In this document: positions 27,092-37,476 of the stretch, piece by piece
Layout: every line of letters begins with the position of its first letter
Position numbering within the stretch: position 1 is the stretch's first letter
Assembly (NCBI GenBank): GCA_000027065.2
Contig: FN543093.2
Coordinates: 4,282,074-4,346,073 of the forward strand
Direction: 5' to 3'
Length of the DNA stretch: 64,000 nt
Source: Cronobacter turicensis z3032
GTDB taxonomy: Bacteria; Pseudomonadota; Gammaproteobacteria; Enterobacterales; Enterobacteriaceae
Translations under genes and position numbers: made by a program
Notes under the pieces: model-generated
What the model was told of the DNA's origin: nothing
Database searches by the model: none
The model's input: the letters and a program-made list of their open reading frames with translations, nothing else

Positions 27092-27709
27092 ATGTTACTG
27101 CATGTACTTTATTTGATTGGCATTACCGCAGAAGCAATGACAGGCGCTCTGGCGGCTGGCCGTCGCCGCATGGATACTTTCGGCGTCATTATTATCGCGA
27201 CGGCCACCGCGCTTGGCGGCGGCTCCGTCCGGGACATCTTACTGGGCCATTACCCGCTGGGCTGGGTCAAACACCCGGAGTATGTGGTGATCGTTGCCGC
27301 TGCGGCGGTAATCACGACATTTGTCGCCCCGGTGATGCCTCATCTGCGGCGTCTTTTCCTGGTGCTGGACGCGCTGGGGCTTGTGGTTTTCTCCATTATC
27401 GGCGCGCAAATCGCGCTGGATATGGGCGAAGGCCCGATCATCGCCTCGATAGCCGCTGTTGTAACGGGCGTCTTTGGCGGCGTATTACGAGACATGTTCT
27501 GTAAACGCATCCCGCTCGTCTTTCAGAAAGAACTTTATGCAGGCATCTCTTTCGCCGCCGCGGTGCTGTATATCGCTCTGGAGCATTACGTCTCAAGCCA
27601 TGATGTGGTAGTGATAGCAACGCTCCTGTTCGGTTTTACGGCGCGTCTGCTGGCGCTGCGCTTTCGGCTCGGGCTGCCGGTTTTTCATTACCGCGCCGGA
27701 ATGCACTGA
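27092..27709 (+). CDS. yicG: YicG, TRIC-type (UPF0126) inner membrane protein
   Basis: 205 residues from ATG 27092 (MLLHVLYLIGITAEAM), as in E. coli. Two UPF0126/TRIC repeats, each of three membrane helices. The repeats share GGGSVRDILLG and GGVLRDMFC. Related proteins are trimeric cation channels; an YicG role in glycine transport has been suggested, but the substrate cannot be read here. The upstream in-frame ATG at 27053 adds a non-conserved tail. It converges on ligB with only 29 bases between stops. Confidence 0.92.
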   Translation: MLLHVLYLIGITAEAMTGALAAGRRRMDTFGVIIIATATALGGGSVRDILLGHYPLGWVKHPEYVVIVAAAAVITTFVAPVMPHLRRLFLVLDALGLVVFSIIGAQIALDMGEGPIIASIAAVVTGVFGGVLRDMFCKRIPLVFQKELYAGISFAAAVLYIALEHYVSSHDVVVIATLLFGFTARLLALRFRLGLPVFHYRAGMH

Positions 27710-27738
27710 CGCGTTATACATAGCGTTACGCCCAATGG

Positions 27739-29424
<1,686 letters not shown>

Positions 29425-29681
29425 GTTTCACCCCCTTCGCTTTCCTGACGAGACGGTAATACATGACGACGTCTGGCGGCGATGCGAGTTGTTACGTTTT
29501 ACGAGGGGTTTTCCAGGGTTTTTCGCTGATTGCATAAACGAGACAATTTTTCTGGATAATGTCTCGCAAAATGACGCAAAGCGACGCGAACTCTGCGACA
29601 AAGACTGCGCCAGCGTAGCGCGACGTGTATAATAAGGCGGTATACGCTCCTCTTTTCGCATACCAACAGACGTAAAACCAC

Positions 29682-30305
29682 ATGGCTCAAGGCACGCTTT
29701 ATATTGTTTCCGCTCCCAGTGGCGCGGGTAAATCCAGCCTTATTCAGGCTTTTTTAAAGACGCAACCGCTCTATGATTCCCAGGTGTCGGTGTCGCATAC
29801 CACGCGTAACCCGCGCCCTGGCGAAGTCCACGGCGAGCACTACTACTTCGTTAGTCACGACCAGTTTCGGTCGATGATTGCTGAAGACGCGTTTCTTGAG
29901 CATGCGGAAGTGTTTGGCAACTACTACGGTACGTCACGCGCGGCGATTGAGCAGGTGCTGGCGACTGGGGTAGATGTTTTCCTTGATATTGACTGGCAGG
30001 GCGCGCGGCAAATCCGCGAAAAAATGCCGCAGGCGCGCAGTATCTTTATTCTGCCGCCGTCTAAGGAAGAACTGGACCGCCGCCTGCGCGGCCGTGGTCA
30101 GGATAGCGAAGAGGTGATTGCTAAACGTATGGCGCAGGCCGTGGCGGAAATGAGCCACTATGCGGAGTACGATTACCTTATCGTCAATGACGATTTTGAT
30201 GCCGCGCTGGCTGACTTAAAAATCATCCTGCGCGCCGAACGTCTGCGTATGAGCCGCCAGAAGCAGCGACATGACGCTTTAATCACCAAACTATTGGCAG
30301 ACTGA
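29682..30305 (+). CDS. gmk: Guanylate kinase
   Basis: 207 residues, as in E. coli. It phosphorylates GMP to GDP with ATP. The P-loop is APSGAGKSSL at residues 10-19; SHTTRNPRPGE and the GMP-binding E-HYYF follow. It diverges from ligB; 29425-29681 holds both promoters. The neighbouring spoT also acts on guanine nucleotides. Confidence 0.98.
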   Translation: MAQGTLYIVSAPSGAGKSSLIQAFLKTQPLYDSQVSVSHTTRNPRPGEVHGEHYYFVSHDQFRSMIAEDAFLEHAEVFGNYYGTSRAAIEQVLATGVDVFLDIDWQGARQIREKMPQARSIFILPPSKEELDRRLRGRGQDSEEVIAKRMAQAVAEMSHYAEYDYLIVNDDFDAALADLKIILRAERLRMSRQKQRHDALITKLLAD

Positions 30306-30359
30306 ACGTAGTTTCAGTATCATGCCCAGTCATTTCTTCACCTGTGGAGCTTTTTAAAT

Positions 30360-30635
30360 ATGGCACGCGTAACTGTTCAGGACGCTGTAGAGAAAATTGG
30401 TAACCGTTTTGACCTGGTACTGGTCGCCGCGCGTCGCGCTCGTCAGATGCAGGTGGGCGGCAAAGATCCGCTGGTACCGGAAGAAAACGATAAAACCACT
30501 GTTATTGCGCTGCGTGAAATCGAAGAAGGTCTGATCAACAACCAGATCCTCGACGTGCGTGAGCGCCAGGAGCAGCAGGAGCAGGAAGCCGCAGAACTGC
30601 AGGCCGTTACCGCTATCGCTGAAGGCCGTCGTTAA
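30360..30635 (+). CDS. rpoZ: RNA polymerase omega subunit
   Basis: 91 residues, the standard length. It begins [17 protein letters not shown] and helps beta-prime folding and assembly; it also forms part of a ppGpp site on RNA polymerase. It is the first gene of rpoZ-spoT-trmH-recG, with a 19-base spacing to spoT. Confidence 0.98.
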
Positions 30636-30654
30636 TCACTAGTGCGGGTAGCCC

Positions 30655-32775
30655 TTGTATCTGTTTGAAAGCCTGAATCAACTGATTCAACAATACCTGC
30701 CTGCGGACCAGATTAAGCGTCTGCAGCAGGCTTATCTCGTTGCACGTGATGCTCACGAGGGACAGACACGTTCAAGTGGCGAACCCTACATCACTCATCC
30801 AGTAGCTGTGGCTTGTATCTTGGCCGAGATGAAGCTCGACTATGAAACGCTCATGGCTGCGCTACTGCATGATGTGATTGAAGATACACCTGCCACCTAC
30901 CAGGACATGGAACAGCTGTTTGGTAAAAGCGTTGCCGAACTGGTGGAAGGCGTATCGAAGCTTGATAAGCTGAAATTCCGCGATAAGAAAGAGGCGCAGG
31001 CCGAAAACTTTCGCAAAATGATTATGGCGATGGTGCAGGATATCCGCGTCATCCTGATTAAACTCGCCGACCGCACGCATAACATGCGCACGCTGGGCTC
31101 TTTGCGCCCCGATAAGCGTCGCCGCATCGCCCGCGAAACCCTTGAAATCTATAGCCCTCTGGCTCACCGCCTCGGTATTCATCACCTTAAAACCGAACTG
31201 GAAGAACTGGGGTTCGAGGCGCTGCATCCGAACCGTTACCGCGTCATTAAAGAGGTCGTTAAGGCCGCGCGTGGCAACCGTAAGGAGATGATTCAGAAGA
31301 TCCTTTCTGAAATCGAGGGGCGCTTGCAGGAGGCGGGCATTCCCTGTCGCGTCAGCGGTCGCGAAAAACATCTTTACTCCATCTACTGCAAGATGGTGCT
31401 CAAAGAGCAGCGTTTTCACTCGATCATGGACATCTACGCGTTTCGCGTGATCGTAAAAGATGTCGACACCTGTTATCGCGTGCTTGGTCAGATGCACAGC
31501 CTTTACAAGCCGCGTCCCGGCCGCATGAAAGATTACATCGCGATCCCCAAGGCGAACGGCTATCAGTCGCTCCATACTTCAATGATTGGCCCGCACGGCG
31601 TGCCGGTCGAAGTGCAGATCCGCACGGAAGATATGGACCAGATGGCGGAAATGGGCGTCGCGGCGCACTGGGCTTATAAAGAGCACGGCGAAAGTAGCAC
31701 GACCGCGCAGATCCGCGCCCAGCGCTGGATGCAAAGCCTGCTGGAACTTCAGCAGAGCGCGGGCAGTTCTTTTGAATTTATCGAGAGCGTTAAATCCGAT
31801 CTCTTCCCGGATGAGATTTACGTTTTCACGCCGGAAGGGCGCATTGTCGAGCTACCTGCGGGCGCGACGCCGGTCGATTTCGCCTATGCGGTGCATACGG
31901 ATATCGGCCACGCCTGCGTTGGCGCACGTGTCGATCGCCAGCCCTATCCGCTGTCTCAGTCGCTTGCCAGCGGCCAGACCGTAGAAATTATTACCGCGCC
32001 GGGCGCGCGCCCGAACGCCGCCTGGCTCAATTTTGTCGTCAGCTCCAAAGCACGCGCCAAAATTCGCCAGATGCTGAAAAACCTCAAGCGTGATGACTCG
32101 GTGAGCCTTGGCCGCCGTCTTCTGAATCACGCGCTGGGTGGCAGCCGTAAACTGGCAGAAATCCCGCCGGAGCATATCCAGCGTGAGCTTGAGCGTATGA
32201 AGCTCGCCACGCTTGACGATCTGCTGGCGGAAATCGGCCTCGGCAACGCCATGAGCGTGGTGGTCGCGAAAAACCTGCTACAGGGCGAGGCGACCGCAGG
32301 CAACCAGCCGAGCGTGCCGGCGTCTGGCCACAGCCATCTGCCGATCAAAGGCGCCGACGGCGTGTTGATTACCTTCGCCAAATGCTGTCGCCCGATTCCC
32401 GGCGATCCGATCGTCGCGCACGTCAGTCCTGGCAAAGGTCTTGTTATCCATCATGAATCCTGCCGGAACATCCGCGGCTATCAGAAAGAGCCCGAGAAGT
32501 TTATGGCGGTCGAGTGGGATAAAGAGACCGAGCAGGAATTTATCACCGAGATCAAGGTGGATATGTTTAACCACCAGGGTGCGCTGGCGAACCTGACGGC
32601 GGCAATCAATACCGCCGGTTCGAATATTCAGAGCCTGAATACCGAAGAGAAAGATGGCCGCGTGTACAGCGCCTTCATTCGCCTTACGGCGCGCGATCGC
32701 GTACATCTGGCGAATATCATGCGTAAAATTCGCGTGATGCCGGACGTGATTAAAGTCACCCGTAACAGAAATTAA
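30655..32775 (+). CDS. spoT: Bifunctional (p)ppGpp synthase/hydrolase SpoT
   Basis: 706 residues (E. coli 702). The HD hydrolase domain has H72-D73 in LLHDVIEDT; the synthetase domain is around residues 220-350; TGS (about 385-450) and C-terminal ACT domains follow. It controls the stringent-response alarmone level, mainly as hydrolase. The start is TTG 30655, giving (M)YLFESLNQL as in E. coli. The four extra residues lie in the variable linker near 545, around GEATAGNQPSVP. Confidence 0.97.
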   Translation: MYLFESLNQLIQQYLPADQIKRLQQAYLVARDAHEGQTRSSGEPYITHPVAVACILAEMKLDYETLMAALLHDVIEDTPATYQDMEQLFGKSVAELVEGVSKLDKLKFRDKKEAQAENFRKMIMAMVQDIRVILIKLADRTHNMRTLGSLRPDKRRRIARETLEIYSPLAHRLGIHHLKTELEELGFEALHPNRYRVIKEVVKAARGNRKEMIQKILSEIEGRLQEAGIPCRVSGREKHLYSIYCKMVLKEQRFHSIMDIYAFRVIVKDVDTCYRVLGQMHSLYKPRPGRMKDYIAIPKANGYQSLHTSMIGPHGVPVEVQIRTEDMDQMAEMGVAAHWAYKEHGESSTTAQIRAQRWMQSLLELQQSAGSSFEFIESVKSDLFPDEIYVFTPEGRIVELPAGATPVDFAYAVHTDIGHACVGARVDRQPYPLSQSLASGQTVEIITAPGARPNAAWLNFVVSSKARAKIRQMLKNLKRDDSVSLGRRLLNHALGGSRKLAEIPPEHIQRELERMKLATLDDLLAEIGLGNAMSVVVAKNLLQGEATAGNQPSVPASGHSHLPIKGADGVLITFAKCCRPIPGDPIVAHVSPGKGLVIHHESCRNIRGYQKEPEKFMAVEWDKETEQEFITEIKVDMFNHQGALANLTAAINTAGSNIQSLNTEEKDGRVYSAFIRLTARDRVHLANIMRKIRVMPDVIKVTRNRN

Positions 32776-32779
32776 CCGT

Positions 32780-33469
32780 ATGAATTCTCAGCGTTACGCG
32801 CGTATCTGCGAGATGCTGGCCCGGCGTCAGCCCGATCTCACGGTCTGCATGGAGCAGGTGCACAAGCCTCATAATGTCTCGGCGATCATCCGCACCGCAG
32901 ATGCCGTGGGCGTGCATGAAGTCCACGCCGTCTGGCCGGGAAACCGCATGCGTACCATGGCCTCTTCCGCCGCAGGCAGTAACAGCTGGGTGGAAGTAAA
33001 AACCCATCGCAACATCGGCGATGCGGTGGGCCATCTGAAAGCGCGCGGCATGCAAATCCTCGCAACCCATCTGTCTGACAAGGCCGTCGATTTTCGTGAA
33101 ATCGATTATACGCGCCCAACCTGCATCCTGATGGGACAGGAAAAAACAGGGATTACCGAAGAGGCGTTACGCCTCGCAGACCAGGACATCATCATTCCGA
33201 TGATCGGCATGGTGCAGTCCCTTAACGTTTCCGTCGCCTCAGCGCTTATCCTTTATGAAGCGCAGCGCCAGCGGCAAAATGCGGGAATGTATCGACGCGC
33301 CAACAGTACTCTGCCTGAAGAGGAACAGCAGCGCCTGCTGTTTGAAGGCGGCTACCCGGTGCTGGCGAGAGTCGCAAAACGTAAAGGTTTGCCCTATCCG
33401 CGCGTGAATGAGCTGGGCGAAATCGACGCGCCGCAGGTCTGGTGGGCCACCATGCAGGCTGCGGAGTAA
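32780..33469 (+). CDS. trmH: tRNA (guanosine(18)-2'-O)-methyltransferase
   Basis: 229 residues, as in E. coli TrmH (SpoU). SPOUT-fold enzyme that methylates Gm18 in the tRNA D-loop with SAM. Knot motifs are HNVSAIIRTADAVGV, LMGQEKTGI and IPMIGMVQSLNVSVASA. It sits 4 bases after spoT and 3 bases before recG. Confidence 0.97.
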   Translation: MNSQRYARICEMLARRQPDLTVCMEQVHKPHNVSAIIRTADAVGVHEVHAVWPGNRMRTMASSAAGSNSWVEVKTHRNIGDAVGHLKARGMQILATHLSDKAVDFREIDYTRPTCILMGQEKTGITEEALRLADQDIIIPMIGMVQSLNVSVASALILYEAQRQRQNAGMYRRANSTLPEEEQQRLLFEGGYPVLARVAKRKGLPYPRVNELGEIDAPQVWWATMQAAE

Positions 33470-33472
33470 ACG

Positions 33473-35554
33473 ATGCGCGGCCGTTTGCTGGATGCCGTAC
33501 CGCTAAGCTCGCTGACCGGCGTGGGCGCCAGCCAGAGCGCGAAGCTCGCTAAAATCGGCCTGCATACTATCCAGGATCTGCTGCTGCATTTTCCCCTGCG
33601 CTACGAAGACCGCACCCATCTTTATCCCATCAACGACCTTCTGCCTGGCGTTTACGCCACGGTGGAAGGCGAAGTCCTGAACTGCAATATCACGTTTGGC
33701 GGCCGCCGTATGATGACCTGCCAGATAAGCGACGGCACCGGCATCCTGACGATGCGCTTTTTCAACTTCAACGCCGCGATGAAAAACAGCCTCGCGACGG
33801 GCCGTCGCGTACTGGCGTATGGCGAAGCGAAACGCGGTAAATACGGCGCGGAAATGATCCACCCTGAGTACCGTATTCAGGGCGATGTCAGCGCGCCGGA
33901 AATGCAGGAAACCCTGACGCCCGTTTATCCGACCACCGAAGGCGTCCGTCAGGCGACGTTGCGTAAGCTTACCGATCAGGCGCTGGAACTGCTGGAAACC
34001 TGCGCCATTACCGAGCTGTTGCCGCCGGAGTTGTCACAGGGGTTGATGAGTCTTCCGGAGGCGTTGCGCACGTTGCATCGCCCGCCGCCGGATATGAAGC
34101 TGGAAGATTTAGAGAGCGGACAGCACCCTGCGCAGCGTCGATTAATTCTGGAAGAATTACTGGCTCACAACCTCAGCATGCTGGCGCTACGCGCCGGTGC
34201 CCAGCGTTACCACGCGCTGTCTCTTGCCGCCCGTGATGAGCTAAAAGAGCAACTGCTCGCCTCGCTGCCTTTCAAACCCACCGGCGCGCAGGCGCGCGTA
34301 GTGGCGGAAATCGAGCGCGACATGGCGCTGGATATCCCGATGATGCGCCTTGTGCAAGGGGATGTCGGCTCCGGCAAAACGCTGGTGGCAGCGCTTGCCG
34401 CGCTGCGCGCAATCGCCAACGGAAAACAGGTCGCGCTGATGGCGCCAACGGAACTACTGGCCGAACAACACGCCAACAATTTCCGCAACTGGTTCTCCCC
34501 GCTCGGCATTGAAGTGGGCTGGCTGGCGGGCAAGCAAAAAGGCAAAGCGCGCCAGGCGCAGCAGGACGCTATCGCCAGCGGCCAGGTCTCGATGATCGTC
34601 GGCACGCACGCGATTTTCCAGGAACAGGTGCAGTTTAATGGCCTGGCGCTGGTCATCATTGATGAACAGCACCGGTTTGGCGTACATCAGCGTCTGGCGC
34701 TCTGGGAAAAGGGCCAGCAGCAGGGCTTTCATCCGCATCAGCTGATCATGACCGCCACGCCAATTCCCCGCACGCTGGCGATGACGGCGTATGCCGATCT
34801 GGATACCTCGGTTATCTACGAACTGCCGCCTGGCCGTACGCCCGTCACCACCGTCGCCATTCCCGATACACGTCGCAGCGATATTATTGAGCGTGTGCGC
34901 AGCGCCTGCCTTGAAGAGGGCCGTCAGGCGTACTGGGTGTGTACGCTGATTGAAGAGTCGGAACTGCTGGAAGCGCAGGCGGCGGAAGCGACCTGGGAAG
35001 AGTTGAAAATCACGCTGCCTGAACTCAACGTCGGGCTGGTGCATGGGCGCATGAAACCCGCGGAAAAGCAGGCGGTGATGCAGGCGTTTAAGCAGGGCGA
35101 AATGCACCTTCTGGTGGCGACTACCGTTATTGAAGTGGGTGTAGATGTTCCTAACGCCAGCTTAATGATTATCGAAAACCCGGAGCGGCTGGGCCTTGCG
35201 CAACTGCATCAGCTGCGCGGACGCGTCGGGCGCGGCGCGGTTGCATCCCATTGCGTGCTACTCTACAAATCTCCACTCTCCAGAACGGCGCAGATTCGCC
35301 TGCAGGTCCTGCGCGACAGCAACGACGGCTTTGTGATTGCTCAGAAAGATCTCGAGATTCGCGGGCCGGGAGAATTACTCGGTACCCGTCAGACGGGGAA
35401 CGCCGAATTCAAGGTGGCGGATCTGCTGCGCGATCAGTCACTCATTCCAGAAGTGCAACGTATTGCACGCCACATTCATGAGCGTTATCCCGAGCAGGCA
35501 GCGGCATTAATTGAGCGCTGGATGCCGGAAACCGAGCGTTACTCCAACGCATAG
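33473..35554 (+). CDS. recG: ATP-dependent DNA helicase RecG
   Basis: 693 residues, the standard length. It remodels stalled replication forks and branched DNA. A wedge OB domain at the N-terminus is followed by SF2 helicase motifs: GDVGSGKT (Walker A), IIDEQHRFGVHQR (DEQH) and QLRGRVGRG (motif VI). It ends the rpoZ operon. In E. coli the convergent gltS lies next; here a fimbrial island begins instead. Confidence 0.98.
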   Translation: MRGRLLDAVPLSSLTGVGASQSAKLAKIGLHTIQDLLLHFPLRYEDRTHLYPINDLLPGVYATVEGEVLNCNITFGGRRMMTCQISDGTGILTMRFFNFNAAMKNSLATGRRVLAYGEAKRGKYGAEMIHPEYRIQGDVSAPEMQETLTPVYPTTEGVRQATLRKLTDQALELLETCAITELLPPELSQGLMSLPEALRTLHRPPPDMKLEDLESGQHPAQRRLILEELLAHNLSMLALRAGAQRYHALSLAARDELKEQLLASLPFKPTGAQARVVAEIERDMALDIPMMRLVQGDVGSGKTLVAALAALRAIANGKQVALMAPTELLAEQHANNFRNWFSPLGIEVGWLAGKQKGKARQAQQDAIASGQVSMIVGTHAIFQEQVQFNGLALVIIDEQHRFGVHQRLALWEKGQQQGFHPHQLIMTATPIPRTLAMTAYADLDTSVIYELPPGRTPVTTVAIPDTRRSDIIERVRSACLEEGRQAYWVCTLIEESELLEAQAAEATWEELKITLPELNVGLVHGRMKPAEKQAVMQAFKQGEMHLLVATTVIEVGVDVPNASLMIIENPERLGLAQLHQLRGRVGRGAVASHCVLLYKSPLSRTAQIRLQVLRDSNDGFVIAQKDLEIRGPGELLGTRQTGNAEFKVADLLRDQSLIPEVQRIARHIHERYPEQAAALIERWMPETERYSNA

Positions 35555-36126
35555 CGCAGCGATGTGTCTCTATCGCCACCTTCTTGATATTTTTCTTACG
35601 GGCAGTCTGACAAACTTGCGCCGTCCCTGTCGGCTTTTTTCGCTGAAGACTGTCTGCCTGCTGTGATTTTTTGATAAATCATTCTTTTTTATTTAGCATA
35701 ATAATAAATTCAATATTTGAATTATACAATTTAACAGGTAAAACGCACTTACAACCACAATAAAAAAATATAGCGTTCCATTTAGATAAATTATCTTATT
35801 AGAGCCCCCTCAACGCCAGTGAAAACAAGAATAATGCCCGATTTTTAAATAAAAACAAGATTCCTGCATAAATTTCAGATTAACTACTGCAATACAAATC
35901 ATTCATGAAACATATGAAAAACACCTCGATCTCCTATTTCCATTCGGAAGCACAATTAATCAAGAAATAAAACCTGTTCACCCCCAATAATTTAAGAAAG
36001 AAAGTTATGCAGCGATCATTACCGCTGCGTTATGAGCTGGCGTTGCCCAGCGCGGGACCATTTACGCATACCCTTATAGCGTGGATGTGAATAGATTCAG
36101 TCTATTAATACAATGGAGTAGTTATA
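35555..36126. other. AT-rich spacer upstream of the fimbrial island
   Basis: 572 bases with no credible gene. A short hairpin with a T run, GCCG-TCCCTGT-CGGC-TTTTTT (35620-35640), is a likely recG terminator. From about 35680 the DNA becomes very AT-rich, a pattern often bound by H-NS in acquired regions. Two GATC sites lie at 35928 and 36014. The ribosome binding site of the first pilin is GGAG at 36115-36118. No gltS remnant was recognised. Confidence 0.6.
35620..35640 (+). terminator. Probable recG operon terminator
   Basis: Short GC stem GCCG/CGGC with a 7-base loop followed by six T residues, 65 bases past the recG stop. Confidence 0.55.
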
Positions 36127-36666
36127 ATGAAAAAAATCATCTGTGCGCTGGCGCTGAGTACAATCCCAGTCATGGGCTTTGCTCAGACTGCCGGAAATGA
36201 TATTCCGGCAACGCTTTATATATCCGGCAACGTCAACGACGCGTCCGCTGGATGTACGATTGAGTTTACCGAACCGACAGTGGATATTGGAAGCCGAGAA
36301 ATTAGCACCCTGCCGGCGCAGGGTACCCATGTTGTAGGTGGACAGCTTAAACCAGTCAACGCCAGTCTGATTGGCAAATGCACTAAAGACGGACAGTTAA
36401 CGCCAAATATCTCATTTACTGGCGTGGTTGATAGCGCTGCCGGTAACTCACTGGTGAATACGGCAACCGGCGAAGGCGCAGCAACAGGCATTGGTGTCAG
36501 TATTTATTCTGACGCGGGTTATGTTATTACCCCGAACGGTCCTGCAGTAAAAAGTAACAGTACTGATCACATGATGTTCTACGTTGGTATAGTTAAGCTC
36601 AATGGCTCTACCCCCACCGCGGGCCAGGTACAGTCCTCATTAACCATGCAGATTGAAACGCTGTAG
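36127..36666 (+). CDS. Fimbrial pilin 1, probable major subunit
   Basis: 179 residues with a signal peptide (about 19 residues, ending GFAQ). The mature protein has a donor-strand-like N-terminus, NDIPATLYISGNV, and two Cys (AGCTIEF, GKCTKDG) that would form the pilin disulfide. VKLNGSTPTAGQ and LTMQIETL form the last strands. It is the first gene, directly before chaperone and usher, which is where major pilins usually lie. A hairpin follows the stop and may raise its level relative to the assembly genes. Paralogs lie at 41036, 42045, 42751 and 43807. Confidence 0.85.
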   Translation: MKKIICALALSTIPVMGFAQTAGNDIPATLYISGNVNDASAGCTIEFTEPTVDIGSREISTLPAQGTHVVGGQLKPVNASLIGKCTKDGQLTPNISFTGVVDSAAGNSLVNTATGEGAATGIGVSIYSDAGYVITPNGPAVKSNSTDHMMFYVGIVKLNGSTPTAGQVQSSLTMQIETL

Positions 36667-36688
36667 TAAATACAGCTTTGTAATAAGG

Positions 36689-36731
36689 CCCAATAGAAAT
36701 TATTGCCTATTGGGTCTGTTATTTCTTTTTA
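36689..36731 (+). promoter_or_regulatory. Intercistronic hairpin between pilin 1 and chaperone
   Basis: Perfect 8-bp stem CCCAATAG / CTATTGGG with a 10-base loop, followed by a T-rich stretch (TCTGTTATTTCTTTTT). It is probably a partial terminator or an RNA stability element that keeps pilin mRNA in excess of chaperone-usher mRNA. Confidence 0.65.
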
Positions 36732-36755
36732 GAATTACTAGGTTTTTTGAAAAAA

Positions 36756-37463
36756 ATGAAGAAATTAATCCTGACAACAATCCTTGCCGCAAGTTGCTGG
36801 TCAGGAATAGCGGAAGCTGCGCTGACGTTGAATGCAGACCGTCTGGTTTATAATGAAAAAGATGGCGACGCATCGATAAAGGTTCACAGCAATGAAGATC
36901 GTGCCTATTTGATTCAGTCCTGGCTTGATGCTGGTAACAGTGCGGTAAAAAAAGATCTGCCTTTTGTGGTTACGCCGCCTTTATTTCGCCTTGCTCCTAA
37001 AAGCGACAATGTGATTCGCGTTGTATACCTCGGCAATGGTTTGCCCGCCGATCGCGAAAGCCTGTTCTGGCTGGACGTCAAAGGTGTTCCTGGATTAAAC
37101 GATGAAGAATCAAAAGTTGAGAACCGCATGGTGCTGGCGATCAATAACCGAATTAAATTTTTCTTTCGTCCGGCAGGTTTGAAAGGTGACCCGGGAGAAG
37201 GCGTCAAAAATGCCCACTGGAGCCACAATGGAAATAATTTAACCGTTGAAAATTCTTCACCTTATTATCTCGTATTAAGCAAGATTATTGCAGATAAAGA
37301 ATCTATTCAGGTTTCTGTCGTAGACAACAATACGGTCATCCCGCCGTTTGGCAAAAAGTCATACAAGCTTAAGCATTCGCCTGCGAATGGTACAAGCGTC
37401 GAATGGGCTGCCATCAACGACTTTGGCGTAACCTCTCAGACGTTTACTCAGCATCTTGAATAA
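36756..37463 (+). CDS. Periplasmic fimbrial chaperone (PapD/FimC family)
   Basis: 235 residues from ATG 36756; a TTG at 36747 is also possible and would add three residues. Signal peptide ends IAEA; numbering the mature protein from there, the two conserved subunit-anchoring residues fall at R8 (LNADRLVY) and K113 (INNRIKFFFRP), matching PapD R8/K112. The chaperone caps pilins by donor-strand complementation in the periplasm and delivers them to the usher, whose gene begins 13 bases after this one. Confidence 0.93.
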   Translation: MKKLILTTILAASCWSGIAEAALTLNADRLVYNEKDGDASIKVHSNEDRAYLIQSWLDAGNSAVKKDLPFVVTPPLFRLAPKSDNVIRVVYLGNGLPADRESLFWLDVKGVPGLNDEESKVENRMVLAINNRIKFFFRPAGLKGDPGEGVKNAHWSHNGNNLTVENSSPYYLVLSKIIADKESIQVSVVDNNTVIPPFGKKSYKLKHSPANGTSVEWAAINDFGVTSQTFTQHLE

Positions 37464-37476
37464 GTAACAGGGCGTT

